From Protonemura montana (lineage: Eukaryota; Arthropoda; Insecta; Plecoptera; Nemouridae), in contig OX387606.1 of NCBI GenBank assembly GCA_947568835.1, forward strand, positions 1,488,001 through 1,552,000: 64,000 nucleotides of DNA, given 5' to 3'. Every line of letters starts with the position of its first letter. The first letter of the stretch is position 1. This document shows positions 32,004-43,799 of the stretch, piece by piece. The notes below the pieces were generated by a model. That model did no database searches and was not told where the DNA came from. It worked only from the letters and a program-made list of their open reading frames with translations. Both the position numbers and the translations under genes were made by a program.

Positions 32004-34912
32004 CTGCAAGACGAGCTGGCCAATAGAGACGAAGCAGGCGACCTCGAACTGCACGTGAAGATCGTCTCGGAGCCCAGGTGCGCACGCGTGCCTGTACCGG
32101 TTGTTGGAAGTCAGGTAGCAGACAGTCAATCCAACCTGGCGAGATCAAGCAATGTTTCACGTTATATTCCAACACGTTCATTTGCGGTGTTTAACGGCGC
32201 ACTCACGGCGGGGAAGAAGTTAGTGCTTCCATAACCTAGGAAGGAAGCTCCGTGCCTTGTGTCCTCTAGAGCGCCTAGGGAACCACCGGCTTAACGTCCC
32301 TTCCGAAAGACGGTACAACGTGAACAACAGGATTCCTCCACAAATCCATGCTGTCGAGAGGTTGATAAGCAAGGCGAGTGAAGTTGCTGTACTAACTTTC
32401 ATCCCTCCAACCTCTCTCTCGAACAGAACTGGTCATGTGTATGATGGTCACCCATCCAACACCTGACCCAGCGCAGTGTTGCTTAACTTTCATCCCTCCA
32501 ACCTCTCTCCCGAACAGTACTGGTCATGTGTATGATGGTCACCCATCCAATACCTAACCCAGCACAGTGTTGCTTAACTTCGGTTGGTCATATCGCGTGT
32601 TTCCAAAACGCTGAACCTTTCTGTGTTATAATAATAATTTTCCGAACACAAGAAGAATATATTTGATGGATGGAGATGAAGTCTGCGCTTGAGAGCAATC
32701 AGTGACGTCACCTGTCCGTCGACTGGTGCGCAGCAAGAAAGGGGCAGACCTCGCGAAGCAGCGACGACACTCGACCAATCAGATGCATTTTCCACACCGC
32801 AGCAGAAGCGCTGCGCAAACCAAAGAAACAGATTGGAATAAAACACAAAGAAACAGATTGGAATCAAACACAAAGAAACAGATTGGAATCAAACGCGATG
32901 CCTCCAGTCACATCTGTGAACGGCAGTGATTTTTCTAAATACCTTAAAGCCAGGAAACTATAAGCAAAAAGTCGTGAAATTCAGAAGTTTGTTACTTCGG
33001 TGGTTAAATCAAGCTTCAACTGTTCCCACTTGTCCGGAACACCGTCGAGAGACCATCCCAGCAGTGCTTGTGCTTGATGGAATGTATACGTAGAGTTTCT
33101 TACGTAACGCTGACTTCACGAGAATGATGGTCGCCCAGATGTAGAGTAACCCACTTTTTGAGTGTTATAAAAATGTCATTTCATAATTTCCCGCAGTTCA
33201 CTGGCATTCCTGACTGGTCTACGCTCAATTCATCTTTACAGATGTCTCGACTACTGGACCATTATATTGAGTCGTCATATAAAGGTTCCTCCATCGATTG
33301 GCAGCTACTATTAACACCTGTTGCAGTCTCGATTTCATCTGAACACGTTTCACATATTGTAATCACTTTCACCATCTTCCTAATCCATGACATATTTCTT
33401 ACAATTCTTTACATTCTTCATCGCTTCCCTGAAAGATGCATCCTTTTAAGCTTTAAACAGTGGCGTCCCATCCTAGGGTCCTAGTTCAAGATGCACACGC
33501 ACCTCGCGCTGAAGTGCGTCCCATCGCGCTGGCTCAGTGGCGTACACTGCACGTGACACTAGAAGCTCTTGCGAGACGTCGGTAAAGTGTCCCAGCTGTT
33601 CGGCCGCCGCAGCAGCCGAGGTCGCCAGGATAGCCAACAGAAGCGTCAACCCACAGGCAATGGCCAGCTTAAACGCAACAAAAAAAAAATTATCAAACGT
33701 CTACTTGAATTTACTCGAGATTGAGTGGATGTGACGCAATATAGCGTCACTAGAACCAAATATTCATCATGGTTCTACTCCCTAGAGGTGCACTAAAACC
33801 CTCTATATAGATGAAGATCGGGGTTCGAGTCCCCAGTTTGGACCCCAATTTTTGACAAGACATAACTGTTCCTAATATCGTAGTGGCAACCATGCTCAAC
33901 GTAAATTGTGTTTAGGTTTATTTGCACCCACCACGAGGCTAACGCAGTAGTTCTTCTGCGCAGATGCCGCAGCGGCGAGCACAGAGTGTACGAACCCCGC
34001 GCAGGCGCAGGACAGTGCTAGAGCTGGCAGCAATGTGACGTCACCGCCCGCAACAAGCGCGACGCGCTGCGCCCAAGTCAGCGTTACGCCCTGCCACGTG
34101 ATCACGCCCACCGTATACGCCTGCGCATAGGAACCTGTTGTAGTCGAGCTGCAAGTGTAATGCAATGCACCAAGGACCGGCCACCGCTTAGCCTTGTCCC
34201 TTTGACACACTGTGTTGGCTGCTCCTGTCCAACAGCACCAAGGACTGGCCACCGCTTAGCCTTGTCACTTTGACACACTGTGTTGGCTGCTTCTGTCCAA
34301 CAACACCAACGACTGGCCACCGCTTAGCCTTGTCCCTTTGACACACTGTGTTGGCTGCTCCTGTCCAACAGCACCAAGGACCGGCCACCGCTTAGCCTTG
34401 TCACTTTGACACACTGTGTTGGCTGCTCCTGTCCAACAGCACCAAGGACCGGCCACCGCTTAGCCTTGTCCCTTTGACACACTGTGTTGGCTGCTCCTGT
34501 CCAACAGCACCAAGGACCGGCCACCGCTTAGCCTTGTCATTTTGACACACTGTGTTGGCTACTCCTGTCCAACAGCACCAAGGACCGGCCACCGCTTAGC
34601 CTTGTCACTTTGACACACTGTGTTGGCTGCTCCTGTCCAACAGCACCAAGGACCGGCCACCGCTTAGCCTTGTCACTTTGACACAATGTGTTGGCTGCTC
34701 CTGTCCAACAGCACCAAGGACCGGCCACCGCTTTGTCTTGTCCCTTTGACACACTGTGTTGGCTGCTCCTGTCCAACAGCACAAAGGATCGGCCACCGCT
34801 TAGCGTTGTTAGGGTGGTGTTGCTGTAGTTGGTGAAGAAGAATTCTCACCGCTAGCAACGCAGACAAGACGCGCAGCAGAATGCGCAGGCGCGGAGAGTC
34901 GTTCCCCATCAT
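32004..34912 (-). CDS. Tetraspanin, five exons, last exon not found
   Basis: Exons 34850-34912, 33932-34120, 33503-33667, 32712-32810 and 32004-32135, all phase 0, all GT-AG; 216 residues so far. TM1 is in LRILLRVLSALLAAYTVGVI and TM2 in LLPALALSCACAGFVHSVLA. TM3 is in LAIACGLTLLLAILATSAAA, and TM4 begins VACFVSIGQLVLQ at the end of exon 5. The large extracellular loop has WDALQRE then RFCCG (the CCG signature), LSCC, VCY and HACAPGL, giving the six cysteines of the family. Tetraspanins organise membrane microdomains. The remaining part of TM4 and the C-terminal tail (about 20-40 residues) must be further left, probably beyond the 41-bp satellite. A 5S-SINE sits in intron 4 and a 68-bp minisatellite in intron 1. 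The start could be either of two adjacent Met codons. Confidence 0.88.
32183..32620 (-). mobile_element. 5S-derived SINE in tetraspanin intron
   Basis: Two 91-bp units and a shortened body/3' end (GGTGTTTAACGGCGCACTCA). It lies between tetraspanin exons 4 and 5 in gene orientation. Confidence 0.85.
33725..33850 (+). mobile_element. tRNA-related SINE, internally deleted
   Basis: Pre-tRNA block (GACGCAATATAGCGTCACTA) joined after a deletion to the T-arm half (GATCGGGGTTCGAGTCCCC) and tail. Lies in tetraspanin intron 2. Confidence 0.65.
34155..34805. repeat. 68-bp minisatellite in tetraspanin intron 1
   Basis: About nine and a half copies of a 68-bp unit (CCGGCCACCGCTTAGCCTTG then TCCCTTTGACACACTGTGTT and onward). 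Overlapping minus-strand ORFs (GPWCCWTGAANTVCQ) are read through the repeat and are not genes. Confidence 0.95.
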
Positions 34913-35074
34913 ACCACCTGCGCCCGCGTCCTGGAATCCGTTACATTAATTGTTCACACTTTACGCGTCGGAGACGTGAATAATAATCACCATCATTTTT
35001 ATTTCCAAAGTGGTAAAATACGAGGTATAATTAATATCCTTTTTATACGCAAAGTAGGAACCAAATGATTTATT

Positions 35075-36083
35075 TTTTGTGTTTAGCGACGCACTGTTTT
35101 GACAACTGGCCATGTGGCACTGATCTAATGGCGTCAGTGAATGAGTCAATGATGATGATGAGGATGATGAACCTAACCTAGCCTAGAAGGGAGGGGGGGA
35201 AACCCGGTGCCGGCACGTAGCCTACTCCTGTCGAAGAGCACCAAGGGGACCACCGGCTTAACGTCCCTTCCCAAGGACGGTACAACGCGTACAACAGGAT
35301 TCCTCCACAAATCCATGCTGTCGATATGTTGATAAGCAAAGCGAGTGAAGTTGCTGTCAAGAGGTTGATAAGCAAGGCGAGTGAAGTTGCTGTACTAACT
35401 TTCATCCCTCCAACCTCTCTCCCGAACAGAACTGGTCATGTGTATAATGGTCACCCATCCAATACCTGACCCAGCGCAGTCTTGCTTAACTTTCATCCCT
35501 CCAACCTCTCTCCCGAACAGAACTGGTCATGTGTATGATGGTCACACATCCAATACCTGACTCAGCACAGTGTTGCTTAACTTTCATCCCTCCAACCTCT
35601 CTCCCGAACAGAACTGGCCATGTGTATGATGGTCACCCATCCAATACCTGACTCAGCACAGTGTTGCTTAACTTTCATCCCTCCAACCTCTCTCCCGAAC
35701 AGAACTGGCCATGTGTATGATGGTCACCCATCCAATACTTGACCTAGAGCAGTGTTGCTTAACTTCCATCCCTCCAACCTCTCTCCCGAACAGAACTGGT
35801 CATGTGTATGATGGTCACCCATCCAATGCCCGACTCAGCACAGTGTTGCTTAACTTCCATCCCTCCAACCTCTCTCCCGAACAGAACTGGTCATGTGTAT
35901 GATGGTCACCCATCCAATACCCGACTCAGCACAGTGTTGCTTAACTTCCATCCCTCCAACCTCTCTCCCGAACAGAACTGGCCATGTGTTTGATGGTCAC
36001 CCATCCAATACCCGACTCAGCACAGTGTTGCTTAACTTCGGTGATTTTATGGGAACCAGTATGTCCAACACGCCAAACCGTTC
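35075..36083 (-). mobile_element. 5S-derived SINE with seven 91-bp units
   Basis: The longest 5S-SINE here: 3' end GTGTTTAGCGACGCACTG at 35075, a body with a local duplication of the GTTGATAAGCAAGGCGAG segment near 35330-35390, seven 91-bp units, and a head at about 36030-36083. Confidence 0.9.
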
Positions 36084-36089
36084 TATTAA

Positions 36090-37435
36090 TGTCAGTGACA
36101 CAGATTCGCAAGCTCAAGGTCGTAAACACGACCTGACTCTATAATTGGTCCAGAGCTCACAGCATCATGTCAATGACTTTAAATTAGCTCTAAGAAAGGT
36201 GGGTTCCTCACCTGAAGACGTCTTCAGATCGTAATGCCACCTTGTTTCTGGAGCAGCTACCTCGACGATGAAAGATGCGCTCGATCCGACAATTCATTAT
36301 CTCGTCACGTTATCTCTGCTCGTTATCTCTCGTTGCAATAGCAACAAGTGCCCAACGGATGACGCGTACAAGAGTGTTACGATTTCAAAATATCGATTTA
36401 GTTTCATATTTGAAATCCGTTGTTTCAATTCGTGCTAAAAGTGGAGAAATTCCGACGTCATAGCGTTGTTAGCTTATCTATAGATACCTGTCAAAGACAA
36501 GGATGGCGTCACTTTTATTTAGACAATGGTTTCACAGTGTTTTTAGTTACTTTTTGACAAAGCAATTGAAAACTAGTCGGAAGTTGTGCCAAGTCATAAC
36601 TTAAAAATAAACCCAATTGTAAGAAAGGTAAATGCATTTGAAAATCATTGTTTCCCTGAAGCCAACTCAGACTGAAAGAAGCAACCAATGAGAGATCCAT
36701 GGATTGGTAAACTTGGACATTTTAACCGTTTTCACGGTCTTTTTACATAAAAACATGCTGCTAACCTTGCAGTTGAAAGAAAAAAAGACCACCCTGGAAA
36801 AACTGGTTTATAGACATACGTCCAATTTATTTCAAATTGCAACTAGTTTTGAAAACTGGATCTTAAACTAATTCAACTAAATTTCTCTGTTTTCACCCTT
36901 GACAAATTGACAGGCATAAGTTACGAAACGTCGGGAAATTGATTTAAATTCTAGAAATTACCATTTGAAACCGTTTCAAGTTTCAACATTATCATTTTTC
37001 TCAGAATACTCTTTTTCTCTGCTACCAGTACAGGTAAACTGTTTCACCGTATGCTTTCCAAGCAAAGCCCAAATACCCAAAAAAGGATCAAAATAGCATA
37101 AACAAGGGATAGAGGCAAGTAGTCTTCTTCTCTCTTGCACGGATTGCCGTTGTAGCGCGCTATCCTTGTCGGCAATTGTCCAGTAGGCATTGAATTATGA
37201 TAACACAACTCATGACGTGTCATTAGATTGTCAGGTTCGAGGTGAACTTGGTATTGACAGCTATCAGCTAGAGGTAAGACTGAACAATAGGTGAGTTAAT
37301 TGAGTGTTACTTTAAAAAGTGTATGACATGTTTTCCAAGGAAAAGACAGAAAGTTTGGTCATCGAATGCTTGAACCTGTTCATAGGACCGCACGATTCCT
37401 CCACAGGACAGAGTAGTTACGACACAGATGAAACG
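36090..37435. other. Intergenic, no supported gene
   Basis: No exon with coherent splice signals was found. Near 36905-36960 there is a fragment (AAGTTACGAAACGTCGGGAA) of the foldback family seen at 17030 and 42276. Confidence 0.4.
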
Positions 37436-37439
37436 GGTT

Positions 37440-37665
37440 GGGAACTATTTCTCTGGAGTTTGTGATGCAGCGTAGCGTCTCTGGAATCAGAGTGATTGTG
37501 AGCCTCTTGGAAATACGTAATTCTCATAAAATGCACTGAAATCCATTAAAAATGTAATATCAAATTAGCTGAATTGGTTAGAGCTACACCCGCGGCAGGT
37601 GGAGATCGGGGTTCGAGTCCCCGTTTGGGCATCGATTTTTGAGACGGTTATAGTGTTGATAATAA
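37440..37665 (+). mobile_element. tRNA-related SINE copy, plus orientation
   Basis: Pre-tRNA block (GAATCAGAGTGATTGTGAGC), A box TTAGCTGAATTGGTTAGAGC, B box GGTTCGAGTCC, tail TTTGAGACGGTTATAGTGTT. The clearest single copy for defining the element. Confidence 0.8.
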
Positions 37666-38424
37666 AACGTTGCAAACATTTGCAGCTCACATTTTCTTCC
37701 ATTCATTGTTTGAGTGAGATCCATTCTTTGAGATCTATTCTCCATATTCTCCAAACTTTAAGCAACAACAATCGGGGAAATAGTAAAAACCAAGTCTAGA
37801 TCGACGTCCAGCTTCGTGCAAAATTGAGGAGCACCGTGGTGTGGCTGTGGAGGAGCCATGTCCGCTCAACGCGCCGAGAAATTCAAACATCCTGGCACAG
37901 GGGGCAGGTTCACATCTTGCGTTTGCTCAGCCGCCTCGGGGGGTTGTAGGTGATACAAGAAAAATATTTTGAGATTTAATTTATGCCAGAAAATCCAGTC
38001 GGTAGACGTCGTGAAAGGTTGGGGGACCCTCGACCGACGGTCAGAAAGGGTAAGCAGGTAGTTGTAGGCGTTACAAGAATAGGTGTTACGAGAATGGACC
38101 ATGCAAACTATATGCACTTTATTAAAATGCACGAGGAACTCAAACAATGCCAGTCAAAGTAATGCACAGGAAGGAAGATATCGACAATTAGGATCCATCA
38201 CACGCCATCTTTAATTTGTCAAAGTGCTTCAGGATATTGATAGAAAGGTTTTTTAATTAATGCGTGCTTTCGTTTAACGAGCGAATAACGGGTTTGTTTG
38301 CTCTGTGTAATGAATTATGACTGGTTTTTCACGAATTCATGCTCTCGAGAAATGTCACACCATTACGTAAAGCGCTTGCCATTCATCAACAAAATAATGC
38401 ACAGAAATTTTCAACTCATGCAAT

Positions 38425-38605
38425 TATTTGTCTTAAGGACTCTCCGACAGGAGTTGGTTTCCTGCCGGCTCCGGGTTTCTCCTCTACGCTTCTAGGCTAG
38501 GTTTGATTTATTATCATCGCCCACTTATTTAACGACGACTTTAGACCAGTGCCACAAGGCCCTTTGTAAAAACATTGCGTCGTTAAACACCACCAAACAA
38601 TAATC
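38425..38605 (+). mobile_element. 5S-derived SINE, 3' end only
   Basis: AGGAGTTGGTTTCCTGCC to GCGTCGTTAAACACCACC; the 5S-like head is absent and it is more diverged than the other copies. Confidence 0.75.
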
Positions 38606-38904
38606 ATTTGTGTTTAGAAAGAAAGGTTTAAACAGTTTTTTAATCAATTATAATGATATTATTAAGATTTTCTTTTGATAGCCAAGGAGGTAGGTTGTGT
38701 ATATTTTGGGCTCCCGAAAGTGAAATTTCTCTTTGGATTTAAGCAAAGTTAAAATATTGTAATTGATATCAAAAGATACCTGAAGGAAACGCAAGTTTAG
38801 TCGTGTTTGAAGATTAAGAAGAAGTAAGAATCACCAAGTGTAAACTGAACTTTAAAGTTCGACATTCAGGTATAAAAAACCTTCATTGGCTGTGAAGGAT
38901 TCGG

Positions 38905-38923
38905 GCTTAGAGAAAATAATATG

Positions 38924-38973
<50 letters not shown>

Positions 38974-38995
38974 CCGTATTATTTTCTCTAAGGTT
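38905..38995. repeat. Hairpin around an (AAT)n microsatellite
   Basis: TTAGAGAAAATAATA on the left and TATTATTTTCTCTAA on the right are perfect inverted repeats flanking about 16 AAT units, so the microsatellite sits in the loop. Confidence 0.8.
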
Positions 38996-39262
38996 CGGGT
39001 CTTCACTTTGAATCGTGGCAACAAGTTTTGTTGGTGCGGCTCACAGAAGCTGACTTCTGTGAGTCTTATGCCTGGACTGGACGAGACGGAACAAGTGGAT
39101 GGTAATCAAAATATATGGTATTACAAGAAACCAAGAACAGGTGAGGTAAAAAGAGCTTTAGCAGAAATTACAGCCAATGCACTTGCAGTTTTTTTTGGGG
39201 GGAAAAAGGAATAAATGAATAAATAAATTCATGTGTGCAGGTTTTTTCATTGCAATCGGTTA

Positions 39263-39268
39263 TTTATT
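39263..39268 (-). terminator. Polyadenylation signal for the PVAK protein gene
   Basis: AATAAA on the minus strand, about 200 bp after the stop codon at 39470. Confidence 0.5.
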
Positions 39269-39469
39269 GCTTTTAAAAATAACGTTTAAAAGCTCTGAAT
39301 ATTTGGTGCAGAACATTTTAATAATTTAACAATTTGACTTGCATCCATGCTCTAGCTAGATAATGGAATGCTTCGGACAATGTGTATTAAAATAGAAAGA
39401 TTATTTACAATCATTGAATATTCCCCAAATATCAATCTGGAGCTGACAATCTTTAGAACATATTTACCA

Positions 39470-41601
39470 CTACGGCTTCTTGGCAGCGGCCTTGCCAGCC
39501 TTGGGCTTCTGTGCTGGTGTCAGAGAAGGTTTCGCCTTAGCCTTAGTCGAAGTTGCATTCGGTTTGGGCAAAGCCGACTTCACCGGGGCTGCAGCCTTTG
39601 GTTTCGGAACTGTGCCGCTAGCATTGGCTTTCCCCTTTACAGGGACCGCACCCACAGTTGGGACCTTTGCTGGTTTTACTGGCATTACTGACGCTTTTAC
39701 AGCTCCCACACCTACGGCACGCGGCTTAGCAACCGGCTTAGCAACCGGCTTAGCAACCGGCTTAGCAACCGGCTTAGCAACCGGCTTAGCAACTGGCTTA
39801 GCAACCGGCTTAGCAACTGGCTTAACAACCGAGGCCGCTTGCCGTTCTTGTGGTTTCGGCTGTTGTGGTGCTTTCATTTGCATCGTGGTCGTCAGTGGTT
39901 GTTTCCGCGGCGGCAATGGCAACGGCTTGGCAATGTCAATTGGCTGCATGCTCATAATCGGCATTCCTGGATCAGCCATCGGCATTACTGACTCAGGGCG
40001 TTGGTACATTGCATCGTCATTTACCATCATAGGTTCTGATTGCATACTGTTGCGCTTAATTGGTTCTTCTTGATTGTATAATTCCTGCTGTGGCATTTGC
40101 ATGTTCGATTCGAAGTCAACCCACATCGGCATCGGCATCGGCATCGGCATCGGCATCGGCATTGGCATCGGCATATTGTTGAACTGCTTCTGGTTGGCTA
40201 GATCATCCTGGACCGAGTATGATTCCTTCTGATAGGGTAATACCTCGTTCGAGAACAAGTCATCCGACATCGGCATTGGCATCGGCGCAAACTGCATTTG
40301 CGGCTCCCCTTCATTACCTTGCATTGACGGCACACTCATACGAAGAGGATACGGCATCGACATGTACGCTGAAGGCGGCGGCGGCTGCATTTTCATCGGT
40401 GGAAAATCCCCGAATTCTGACGGCGCGGCGCCTCCATAATAGTGCTGATAGTTACTGTACCAGGGGGGTAGTTCGCCGTTCTTTAAATTCTCCTCGGGGA
40501 TGGGGTTGGGACTATCGGTGGACCCGGTGATGGGATAGGGAATGGGGATTGGGTCACCGAAGATTTCAGGCTGGTTAGATATGATTGGTACAGGGTCAAC
40601 GATGAGTGCAGGGTCGCTGGAGACAGGGTTGGCAACAGAGTCAACGCTGGGTGTAAGAGCTGGCTCAGAGATGGCGACTGTGTCGGAGGTAGGTACTGCC
40701 TGTTCAGGAATGGTAGCTAGCCAAGATATCGGGTCAGAGGCAACGGATACAGTCATAGGGTCCACGATGGCACCCCCCGCTGAAAGTTGGGAGGTCACCA
40801 CTTCAGAGCCCGAAGAAGAGACGCTGAGGGGCAAGCCGTTCACGAGACAAGCAGAGAGCAGCGCTGTGAAACAAAATCCAGGGTAATTTTAATTTCTTTG
40901 TTTATCTATTGTCTATTTTGAAAAGTCAGGTGAGCAGGTCAGAAAAGCGACCGGAAAAGCTAAGTTAGGTTAGGTTAGGTTAGATTAGGTTAGGTTAGGT
41001 TGTGTTGTGGTTGAGTGCTTGGTTTGATAAAAAGTGAAGCAATTGCATGAAATAAATATCGACTGGATCAGTGCTAGAAAAATGTGCATTAACCTGTAAT
41101 AAAATTGTTTGGGTTCTCAAAAGTTACAGACAATTCATTCGATTTTCTCAGAAAAAGTGAAAAAAAATAACGCAAAGGTAACCAATGAAACGTCAGCAAT
41201 TTACACACTTTTTGTGGGTTCAACCAATTTTTCGATATGGTAATAGAAAATAGGTACCGAGTAATAGAGGAGCGGTAGCAGAAAAAGTCGTTCATTGACC
41301 ATAAAAAAATTGAAGACCAAAATGCTAACACAAACACTCCATTAACGATGATACAAGTAAATTAATTGTACGAAAATTAATTTAAAGTGGAATCAATCTT
41401 TGAAGGCGTGCAAACATGAATGAAAACTGTCATTACAAAATGAGGTCGAGATCTGCCAATAAAATCGATCTCTACTATTTATAATCAAAGCACAAAGCTC
41501 AAAATTTCCCAACGTTTTACGCCGAGTATCGACGTTGAAACCCGTAATAATTTGTGCCTGCTATGCTTACCAATCGCTGTGGCAAGATGGACAACCCTCA
41601 T
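39470..41601 (-). CDS. Secreted Met/Pro-rich protein with PVAK repeats and basic tail
   Basis: Exon 1 41571-41601 and exon 2 39470-40863 with a 707-bp phase-1 intron (donor GTAAGC, acceptor TTTGTTTCACAG); predicted 474 aa. The signal peptide is MRVVHLATAIALLSACLVNG. The N-terminal third is Ser/Val/Pro/Asp-rich, and the middle is Met/Pro/Gln-rich with a run of seven or eight MP pairs. The C-terminus has eight PVAK tetrapeptides followed by a Lys/Ala/Pro tail ending KAAAKKP. There are almost no cysteines or aromatic residues in the tail. A TATAAA box lies at 41670-41675, about 70 bp before the ATG. The acceptor region matches that of the gene at 58947-61586, so the two are likely duplicates. 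The extracellular structural role is inferred from composition. Confidence 0.8.
40961..41008 (+). repeat. Short (TTAGG)n tract in intron
   Basis: About eight TTAGG-type units (one TTAGA) in the intron of the PVAK protein gene. Confidence 0.85.
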
Positions 41602-41669
41602 CCTGCGGTTGTTGCTGCTGACAGAAGGAAGTTCAACTAGAAGTGAACCCACCTGAAGTCCTTGCTACC

Positions 41670-41675
41670 TTTATA
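41670..41675 (-). promoter_or_regulatory. TATA box of the PVAK protein gene
   Basis: GGTATAAAGG on the minus strand. Transcription would start near 41640, leaving a short 5' UTR before the ATG at 41601. Confidence 0.7.
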
Positions 41676-41699
41676 CCTGGCAAGAATCAAGGTGGGTGC

Positions 41700-42221
41700 T
41701 TAACAGTTCGTCACCGCCAAGTTCACAAGGCTTCGATTGACGTCAGCTATCAGCCACAAAATCAAAGTCGGTGGCGATTGGCCGAAGAAACCGTCAAATT
41801 GGGCAACTAAAGCCATCGATAACGCCATTGTTAACTGGCATATGACGACTTAAAAGATAATTAGCTTTTAATGTGGTTCGAAGTAACCAATTGCTGGGAG
41901 AAAATTGTATTTCCATTGAAATTCGTTCGGGGATGTAGATAAAAACTTCGGACAATTAAAGAAAACAAACTTGACCTCAGCACACCAAACAACGATTGTA
42001 ATCGTAGAATGGATTACTTTTAGTTCCAAATTATTTTCAAACAACGCGAGAAAATTGTTAAAATTAAAGTTAATTTCTTGTCTAATTACACATTCGTGGC
42101 AGAGTCTTTTCCTTTCAAGAGATATGGAAACACGCCCATTTGCTTGATTGCAAGAGCCCCAGATATGAATTTAAATTGTTATAAGCTGCCACAACAATAG
42201 AAATTAAGATCAAGCTATTTT
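41700..42221. other. Intergenic upstream region, nothing recognised
   Basis: AT-rich upstream flank of the PVAK protein gene; no exon, repeat family member or other feature was recognised. Confidence 0.4.
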
Positions 42222-42275
42222 TATTATTATGAACACTGTAACCGTCTCAAAAATTCTTGCCCAAACGGGCATTTA
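42222..42275 (-). mobile_element. tRNA-related SINE tail fragment
   Basis: TTATTATTATGAACACTGTA and CCGTCTCAAAAATTCTTGCC, then truncated by the adjoining foldback element. A matching GGGCATTTATTT lies on its far side (42714), suggesting insertion into the SINE. Confidence 0.65.
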
Positions 42276-42716
42276 TTTTTAAGAAAAACTATTTGAACTG
42301 GGTTTTGAATGCTAAGTAAAGGGCTACTAAATTTCCCGACGTTTCGTAACAGATACTAGTTAATACTACTAGGTCCATACACATAATTAGTTAGTTAAAA
42401 AACGCCAATGTGTTCGAGATCTTATTTCAGAAAATGCATAATACATTACTTTTTAAGTTATTGACCATGATTATTTTATTTAGATGCATTTAGGAAGCTT
42501 GAACTAGGTAATTGTTATAATTTTATGTGGTTCTTTTGTTATCGGAAAATTGTCAGGACTGCTCTAACCCTTGAAGAAGTAACTAGTATATGTTGCGAAA
42601 CGTCGGGAAATTTAGTAGCCCTTTACTTAGCATTCAAACCCCAGTTCAAATAGTTTTTCTTAAAACTAGTGCTAAGGATAAATCAAGTAGACATGAGTCT
42701 AAAAACCATCATATGG
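42276..42716. mobile_element. Foldback element with GACGTTTCG arms
   Basis: Arms of about 95 bp (AAACTATTTGAACTGGGTTT / AACCCCAGTTCAAATAGTTT) with CGACGTTTCGTAAC and GTTGCGAAACGTCG facing each other. The degenerate core CTTGAAGA..GCGAAACGTC recalls the hammerhead-like motif at 22635. GGGCATTTATTT occurs on both sides (about 42268 and 42714), a plausible target-site duplication. Confidence 0.75.
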
Positions 42717-42929
42717 GCATTTATTTATTTTTTAAATAAGTAAAATGTAAATGAGTAATAATGTAAATAAGATTTCATCTAAGATCAAGGTCTCGGCCTT
42801 GATCCTGGGAAAAAGGAAAGTCCGTGAGTTTTACGTACAGTTAAGTTCTATACGATGCACCTTTTGTGTGATTCCGATTCAAAACGTAATAGAAATATCA
42901 CAGGTAATGAACAAGCGTATTCAAACACC

Positions 42930-43501
42930 TGAGACCAAACGGTTTGGCGTGTTGGAAAAACCGGTTCTCGTTAGATCACCGAAGTTAAACAACACTGCGC
43001 TGAGTCAGGTATTGGATGGGTGACCATCATGCACATGACCAGTTCTGTTCGGGAGAGAGGTCGGAGGGATGAAAGTTAAGCAACACTGCGCTGGGTCAGG
43101 TATTGAATGGGTGACCATCATACACATGACCAGTTCTGTTCAGGAGAGAGGTTGGAGGGATGAAAGTTAATCAACACTGCGCTGAGTCAGGTATTGGATG
43201 GGTGACCATCATACACATGACCAGTTCTGTTCGGGAGAGAGGTTGGAGGGATGAAAGTTAGTACAGCAACTTCACTCGCCTTGCTTATCAACCTCTCGAC
43301 AGCATGGATTTGTGGAGGAATCCTGTTGTTCACATTGTACCGTCCTTCGGAAGGGACGTTAAGCCGGTGGTCCCCTTGGTGCTCTTCAACAGGAGTAGGC
43401 TACGTGCCGGCACCGGGTTTCCCCTCCTCCCTTCTAGACTAGGTTAGGTTCATCATCATCCTCATCATCATCCACTCATTCACCGACGCCATTAGACCAG
43501 T
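42930..43501 (+). mobile_element. 5S-derived SINE, 5' part (interrupted by a 10.5-kb insertion)
   Basis: Head, three to four 91-bp units and body up to CGCCATTAGACCAGT. The missing end (GTGCCGCATGACCAG..GTCGTTAAACACC) is found at 54016-54075. Confidence 0.9.
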
Positions 43502-43514
43502 CCCTGCTGAAAAA

Positions 43515-43765
43515 TCTTACGTAAGATCTTGTCAAGAAAAACTTGCAAGATCTTGTGACAAGATCTTACAAGATCTTGCCAAGAACTTGCCACGATTGTT
43601 TAAGATCTTGCGAAGTTCTTATAAGATCTTGTAAGATCTTGCCAAGAACTTGCCACGATTGTTTAGGATCTTACCAAGTTCTTATAAGATCTTGCCACGA
43701 TCTCATGAAATCTTACTACGATCTGATAAGATCTAGTTTTAATATCTTGCAAGATTTCCTAAGAT
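43515..43765. repeat. Left subterminal AAGATCTTG repeats
   Basis: Many copies of the palindrome-like AAGATCTTG and of TTGCCAAGAACTTGCC, with one roughly 85-bp direct duplication. They resemble the multiple transposase-binding motifs found inside the ends of many DNA transposons. Confidence 0.8.
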
Positions 43766-43799
43766 TCACTGTAAAATGGCACGGAAAGGCAAAATAGGT

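Noticed and set aside
33896..34796. Series of 63-118-codon ORFs with GPWCCWTGAANTVCQ
   Set aside because: Produced by the 68-bp minisatellite in tetraspanin intron 1; only the end of the leftmost ORF (tetraspanin exon 2) is real.
37560..37640. Possible genuine tRNA gene (good A and B boxes)
   Set aside because: The anticodon loop lacks the invariant U33, the stems are imperfect, and the sequence is embedded in a conserved SINE with a common tail.
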